From Notospermus geniculatus (lineage: Eukaryota; Nemertea; Pilidiophora; Heteronemertea; Lineidae), in the NCBI GenBank assembly GCA_002633025.1, contig NMRB01001027.1, positions 78,156 through 142,155 of the forward strand: a stretch of 64,000 nucleotides of DNA. The letters run 5' to 3'. The stretch's first letter is position 1, and each line of letters starts with the position of its first letter. The notes under the pieces were generated by a model that had not been told where the DNA came from, did not search any database, and worked only from the letters and a program-made list of their open reading frames with translations. This document shows positions 58,793-64,000 of this stretch, piece by piece. A program made the translations under genes and the position numbers.

Positions 58793-59833
58793 ATGCATTG
58801 TGTGAGCACCATCACTTCTTTCGCCCCAATGTCGGCTGACTCTGGTGCAATAGGAACGATTACCGATCCCAAACTTCAGTCATTCTCTCCACAGGAACTA
58901 TCATCACTTTTGCTCCTCGTCGGCTTGGTGACAGACTTCATCAATAAGTACATCATGGGGATAATCATTGCTCTTGGTATTGCTGGGAATGCGCTTTCCA
59001 TTGCTGTTTTTTGGAGATGCAGGAATAAGGACACGGTGACGGTCACCTACTTGGGCCCGCTGGCAGTGGTGGACTTAGGCACGCTGATCTATGGCACTTA
59101 TGCATGGTACGTAGGTGGCGTCTTAGGTAAAAGCTACGGAAATTTCTTCATCGATCCGCCAATTTCTTTCTGGTCGCATTTCCTTTGTAAGACGCTGAGA
59201 TATCAAAATAGAGTTTGTTTCTCTATCTCTTCGTATCTCATCGTAATGTTCTCCTTAGAAAGGTGTCTTGGTGTCTGGTTCCCCTTAAAGACACACGTCA
59301 TGATAACCACGAGAGTACGTCGAATAGCAGTCGGTGTCATGATGACTTCCATGACGATCATCAACACACCAATACTGGCCTACTTTCGAGTTTACTACTG
59401 GGATGGCACAGAAACACTTGGATGTTTCTACAACGTGCCTGAGTTCACGAACCTTGAAATATATTTCCTCATCCAAATTACTGATTATTTCGTCCCTTAC
59501 ATGCTACCGTGTGTTTTTGTATTTCTGTTTAACACCCTGATAATTTTAGGAGTTTCGCAAGCGCGAAAGGCAACATTAGAAACGAAAGTCTTTAGGAAAG
59601 CGGATGCGAACAGTCTGCTGAGCCTCTTGTTCGTCAGTTTACTGTTCTTGGCCACAAGTTTACCCTACATAATAGTCTGGAATATAAATAACTATTTCTA
59701 CTATATCGCTGACGAAGGGGGGTTCGTTGGCTGGTCGCAAGAAAATAGGAAAATGATTTTTACGATTGGTTTGTTCTCAACATCCGTTTCAGTGATCAAC
59801 AACTGTTTGAACTTTCTCATCTATAGCAGTTAG
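58793..59833 (+). CDS. Intronless GPCR, second copy, frameshifted after TM7 (346 aa)
   Basis: Same receptor as at 48775-49860 through TM7. An extra T in AGCAGTTAGTCTCG (about 59830) makes an immediate TAG, removing the last 15 residues, which form helix 8. I see one other coding difference, Gly to Glu in ADEGGFVG (residue 308, third extracellular loop). Otherwise the frames look identical, including silent sites, although the flanks of the two copies differ by several substitutions and indels. The seven helices remain, so a partly working receptor is possible, but loss of helix 8 usually harms trafficking or coupling. A sequencing error in one copy is a simple alternative. Confidence 0.85.
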   Translation: MHCVSTITSFAPMSADSGAIGTITDPKLQSFSPQELSSLLLLVGLVTDFINKYIMGIIIALGIAGNALSIAVFWRCRNKDTVTVTYLGPLAVVDLGTLIYGTYAWYVGGVLGKSYGNFFIDPPISFWSHFLCKTLRYQNRVCFSISSYLIVMFSLERCLGVWFPLKTHVMITTRVRRIAVGVMMTSMTIINTPILAYFRVYYWDGTETLGCFYNVPEFTNLEIYFLIQITDYFVPYMLPCVFVFLFNTLIILGVSQARKATLETKVFRKADANSLLSLLFVSLLFLATSLPYIIVWNINNYFYYIADEGGFVGWSQENRKMIFTIGLFSTSVSVINNCLNFLIYSS

Positions 59834-60720
59834 TCTCGTAATTTTTCAAAATGAGTTAAAGAATTTATTTCGGGGGTGACTAAAAGGTGACATGCATTCC
59901 AAGGACTTTTTCCTCTGTTACATCATGTCCATGGTCAACTCCAAGCAGTACCAAGTACGGGAGGATTGTCTGACACGCCTGTTGAACAGGAGGCCTCCCC
60001 CTCCCTCGTTAATTTCAGGCATGGCTGTGAGTTTCAATTGATTTACATATAATCATTGCTGTCACTCTAAGCTCAACCACGATATTCAAGAGGGCCTCTT
60101 TGAAGTCTTGATTATCGTAGGCTTGAGTGGAGATTTTTGATTTTTTTCGTCGTGTCAAAACTATTCATTAGGCCTATTTAGGGCTGAATTTTTTTTCATA
60201 AGATGGTTGATATCCATGTTATTGCATGTCTAAAATATCAAGGTCCCAGGCTGCTTAGTGTGCAGTTTATTGAAGGAGGCGGGGGGGATTTTTTGGGCCA
60301 CCCGATATATACCTTTTTTCCATTGAAAAGAAGTTTGCTTGCGTGTAGGTCAAAACATGACCAATCCCCACCATCTGCGCAAAGGAGCGTCTGTGGGTAT
60401 CCCCCCCTAGCGATTGGGCAATTGTGGGACGATGTACATGTACAGTACAATTTACATGTAGATAGTTTTCGCAAACGCCCGGATCGACCTACGACTAAAA
60501 TTTCAAATAGTGAGTTTTCGCAACCGCCCGGTTCGGCCAATGAGAACGTTAATCTATTGTTCGGCTATACTCCGACAATAGAAAATCGTAACCTACATGT
60601 ACATGTACATGTACGTACATGTAGATGTATAGGTCTATCCAGGCGATTGCAAAAACTCTCTATTGACAAACGTACATATAGTAGTCGTAACCGGGCGTTG
60701 CGAAAACTTACGAATTATAC
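59834..60720. other. Region between GPCR copy 2 and CaML-2 exon 4
   Basis: Both genes end here. It holds the uncertain CaML-2 last exon (59918-60024) and a broken foldback at about 60460-60700 related to 6990-7100 (GCAAACGCCCGG...CCGGGCGTTGCG). The 200-aa plus-strand open frame starting at 60203 is not supported. Confidence 0.45.
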
Positions 60721-63305
60721 CTTCGTAATCGATTTGTCCATCCCCGTCCAAGTCCGCCTCCCGGATTATCTTGTTGATTTCTTCATCCGTCAGCTTTTCC
60801 TCTAGATTGGAAATCACGTGTTTTAACTCTGCAGCGCTTATGTAACCATTACCATCCTTGTCGAGAACACGGAAGGCATCCAATAGTGCGTCTGTTGTGT
60901 TTTTTTCCAACAGATTTCGTGACATGATCTGGAGGAAGTCGGAGAGTTCGATTGTTCCCGTACCTAGAAAATCAAAACAGAAACGGCGTGGGAGTTTTTT
61001 TTCTGTTCCATGAAAGTGTCCCTAAGTCAAAGAAAAAGTGGTCACGATCGCACCCTTGGGGAAATGGTCCTTCGGAAATTCTTTACAACAGCGGGACTGG
61101 CACCATCCGTGGTGCACGTACTAGCACACGTAGACTAAAGCTAGGAATCCACTGCGGATTTTCTGCTTCTTTGCGATTTGCTTTGCAACCTGCTACATGT
61201 ACATGTACCTGCGATTGTACGACCGCAAGGAACTGATACCGGTCGCCCACCTGAAAGTGATCACCTTCGCCATTGGTGGAAATCACGTCTATCTAGTCCA
61301 CTTCGGCGATCGATTGCCCAGTTGCAACGCAACCCAGTTGCAAAGCAAGTCGCAAAGCAAAGTCAGGTTGAAAAATCACCTGGGCACTCGATCACCGTAG
61401 CTAGACGTGATTTCCACCACTGGCGAAGACGTGATCAATTTCAAGTCGGCGACCGGTGTATCCAATTCCTTGCGGTCGTATTCAATCGCAGGTACATGTA
61501 CATGTACATGTAGCAGGTTGCAAAGCGAGTCGCAAAACAGAAAATCAGCAGTGCATTCCTAGCTTTAAGTGAGGTTGAAGGTGGCTGGTAGATTTGAAGG
61601 AAGTACGTCAGTTATCGCCAAAGATTCTTCAAGGAGCAAGCTGTTGATTTAATGAACTTGCTATAAAATGGGATATCCAAACGCAACGCCATTGTTTCAT
61701 AATCATGAAAAAAACTTACCCTCTGTGTCGATATCACTGATAATCTCCTGTAGTTCGGTTTCTGTGAGGTTGAGTCCCAGGCACCTCATGACCAACCCCA
61801 GATCAGACGAAGCAATCCTTCCATCACCATCCGTGTCAAAGATGGAGAAAGCTTCCTTGAACTCTGCGATTGAAGAAGAATTGAAGCTCATCGTGAGAAC
61901 ACTGAGTCGGATTTTTGATCTCAAACTAAGAGAGTTGTACGTTGGAGGAATGTCATTTACATCAGACAGTGCAAAGTACATGTAGGACGGACGCTTGCTT
62001 AATAAATGTTGTATAAGCGTAAATGTCATTTGCCGTGGTGGCAAGCAAAATGAGGTCACCTTAATGATGGTATTACGCGATTATAACAATAAGCTAATGA
62101 GAGATGTCGCGGATTCACAATCTAGGGAATTCGTGTCACCCTCCGTAGTTGCCTGGCGCCAGGAATAAAAAACGTGCTGTAATATATCGATCTCCACGTG
62201 ACAGGTTTCTACCGCGAGCTGGCTCTCTTTATGGGCAATTCGGCTGTAAAAAGATATGGGCAGTCGTTTTTTGTGTTATGGCGTCGTCGTCATGAGAAAA
62301 TTTATGGTGAATTGCCCATTGAGAGCCAACACGCGCGAGAAAACTTCCACGTGGATAAGCGCGTTTTTGGTCAATAGAGAGGTTTAGAAATCAAACGATT
62401 AACGTAAATTTTACGACAACGTTATTTTTCATACCACACATTAACCAGATTTTGTATTGAATTTTCGGTACAAAAAAACGTTGTCGTTAACGTTTACGCT
62501 TATCGTTGGATTTCTAAACCTCCCTAAGAGCGTTTTCGCAAAAGCTACCGAGACGCCATTGTATGATGCCACGAAGAGAGCACTGAACAAAAGGCTAGGC
62601 GTTCACGTTGGCGTTTCGGGGGGGTTGCGAAAACTCTAAAGGTGCAAGTACCGCCGAAAGTGTAATCGGTTATATACATGTACTTTTGGCTTGTCAAAAA
62701 GCATTGGAAAAATAGCAAAAAGGGCGACGGGCCTACCTTCGATCTGTTCATTAGTTTCTTCTCCCACTTCCTTGAAAGCAAGAAAGAAATCCTGATGAAC
62801 TCGTTGCTTCCAGCTGGGTGTGGTGCAACTCATATAGAGGTTGGTATCTCGGCAAATGTGAAGATATCATATCACACTGCATAACAAACAACTGGCAGAC
62901 GAGACGAGTTTTTCTCTCCGAGTCAAATCGGCCAGGGAAAATCGTAGAACTCAATTGTAGTAAACAGTCCTAGAAATAGGGAGTTTAAGAAATCAAACGA
63001 TAAACGTAAACTTTACGACAACTTTACCTTTTTGTACCGAAAATGCAACACATAGCCTATATAATCTGGTGAATTCGCAGTATGAAAAATAAGGTTGTCG
63101 TAAAGTTAACGTTTATGATATGGTTTCTTAAACTCCCTAATGATCCTACCCATACGAAAATGCGAACATGTAAATCCTATTGAAAAATAATTACTATGTA
63201 GGCCTAATAATTACCTGTAGGCCTATACGTACATGTACATGTAGACAAGAGTACGTGTATAGGCCTAGGCCTATGGCCAAGGAAAAGCAAAAAGGCACTT
63301 ACCAT
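60721..63305 (-). CDS. Calmodulin-like CaML-2, second copy; last exon not found
   Basis: Minus-strand exons: 63305-63303 (ATG), 62770-62737 (34 nt), 61863-61720 (144 nt) and 60963-60721 (243 nt, donor GTATAA). Sizes match CaML-1 except for one added codon in exon 2, and the calmodulin 107 and 136 nt exons are again fused. EF loops: [47 protein letters not shown](x). EF1 and EF2 end in Asp instead of Glu, and EF2 has Glu at position 3 and Thr at 5, so the N lobe should bind calcium weakly. EF3 is canonical. The expected 29-nt EFVQMM exon is not seen; candidates at 59918-60024 and 60219-60229 are weak. The product is a divergent calcium sensor; target unknown. Confidence 0.85.
61135..61566. repeat. 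MITE-4, fullest copy
   Basis: AAGCTAGGAATCCACTGCGG at the left and CAGTGCATTCCTAGCTTT at the right. Two inner arms with GGTGGAAATCACGTCTA / TAGACGTGATTTCCACC, and TTGCAAAGCAAGTCGCAAAG motifs. In CaML-2 intron 3. Confidence 0.75.
62376..62525. repeat. MITE-1 copy (pair of 51649-51799)
   Basis: Left end AGAGAGGTTTAG has one change from the AGGGAGG terminus. Confidence 0.85.
62978..63138. repeat. MITE-1 copy (pair of 52258-52423)
   Basis: Ends AGGGAGTTTAAG and CTTAAACTCCCT, central part inverted as in its pair. Confidence 0.85.
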
Positions 63306-64000
63306 GGTTTAACAAAATGCTATGAATTAGAGGAACTGTATTCGAAGTTACTTGCACTGCACGCCGTAGTGATACATCATAAGTACATGAGAACATGTAC
63401 ATGTACATATGTATGTAATGGTAAACTGAACCCCGCAGAACAAAGGTACTCTGTTGTTAATGTATACTACCTGGCTTCATGCCTTAGAATGATCTTGGCA
63501 AACTCCATGAGATGATTATTATGACCACAATATTACATGTACGAAATATTTCTGGTATGATCTACTGTTAACATATTTTGATACAGGTACGAGTGGCCAT
63601 TCGGGTACTACGCAAAATGTGGGCAATCTGTGTTTAATTATGTTTCATGATACACAGGTGGCTGAATTAGTATCGGGCTGCAGAAATAGGCATATCATTA
63701 GGAAAGATCAAGGACGGCACCCGGGCAGACGTAGGCCTACGTACGCCAAGAATACTACGTAATGGCATAGGGACAGGTGAAATAGAAAAAAACAAGGACA
63801 GGCTTAATGGATAAAAACAAAGAATGCAGTACGGGAAATGTAATAGAAGCTAATTTTTAAACCCCGTGTAATGTTACGAAAATATCAAGTTGCAACGCAA
63901 ACTGTTCGAGTTTTAAAAAAAAAAATCTCGACATTATAAATGAAAAAATAAAGGTGTCAGAATACGTTCTTTTCATTACAACTGGAAAGAACCTGACCCT
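63306..64000. other. Upstream flank of CaML-2 copy 2
   Basis: Matches 52580-53262 with small indels. No exon or repeat family is recognised apart from TACATGTA runs. It should hold the CaML-2 promoter; no TATA box was identified on the minus strand. Confidence 0.45.

Larger units (their letters stand above)
56300..64000 (+). repeat. Segmental copy C' (partner 44941-53262)
   Basis: Same order as the partner: PAP-B tail, GPCR, CaML-2. It lacks the partner's insertions at 45682-45829, 47191-47826 and 47837-48260 and has no gap. It is cut by the window end. Confidence 0.9.

Noticed and set aside
60219-60229. Tiny last exon of CaML-2 (DMQ stop)
   Set aside because: The phase fits and Asp would complete the fourth EF loop, but the acceptor has a poor pyrimidine tract and the tail matches no calmodulin.
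60203-60805. 200-residue plus-strand open frame
   Set aside because: Its right part is antisense to the CaML-2 243-nt exon and its left part lies in repeats; no domain or codon pattern supports it.

Overview
This is an animal genome, most likely amphioxus (Branchiostoma); the species call is inference. The grounds are spliced genes with GT/AG introns, calmodulin-like paralogues with chordate calmodulin exon phases, expanded purple acid phosphatase (PAP) genes, lineage-type rhodopsin-class GPCRs, a great excess of TACATGTA motifs, and a dense load of foldback (MITE-like) repeats with many insertion differences between near-identical copies. There is no bacterial or phage content and no CRISPR array.

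Layout. (1) 857-4840, minus strand: a complete five-exon calmodulin-like gene (CaML-1), 149 aa. (2) 8900-18682, plus: PAP type A (PAP-A). (3) 21908-27834, plus: PAP type B, cut off in the middle of exon 8. (4) 28604-34915: PAP-A', a second copy of A without exon 1. (5) 38236-46252: PAP-B', the only intact PAP, ten exons and 495 aa. (6) 48775-49860: an intronless GPCR, facing CaML-2 (minus, 51005-52579) across an assembly gap. (7) 54205-55553: the first two exons of another GPCR. (8) 56371-57425: last two exons of another PAP-B. (9) 58793-59833 and 60721-63305: second copies of the GPCR (frameshifted at its end) and of CaML-2.

The window is largely three near-identical pairs: 10925-20712 with 27971-35780, 21428-27834 with 37758-44684, and 44941-53262 with 56300-64000. 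Every pair junction cuts a gene. Removing about 27835-56299 would rejoin PAP-B to its own tail with only about 256 bases missing. The simplest reading is two haplotypes of one locus (CaML-1, PAP-A, PAP-B, GPCR, CaML-2, GPCR-D), one placed inside the other during assembly. A true 28 kb insertion or tandem duplication would look similar.

The most unusual biology is in PAP-B. The end of exon 7 together with its splice donor is repeated 7-8 times as a 48-base unit. The unit is a multiple of three and open in frame, so donor choice could add 16-residue modules next to the active site. PAP-A, in both copies, lacks a 115-base core exon and cannot be spliced in frame as it stands. The paired copies also give several transposon insertions with matching empty sites and target-site duplications. 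CaML proteins would be calcium sensors, PAPs secreted or lysosomal metallophosphatases, and the GPCRs surface receptors; nothing here links them into one pathway.
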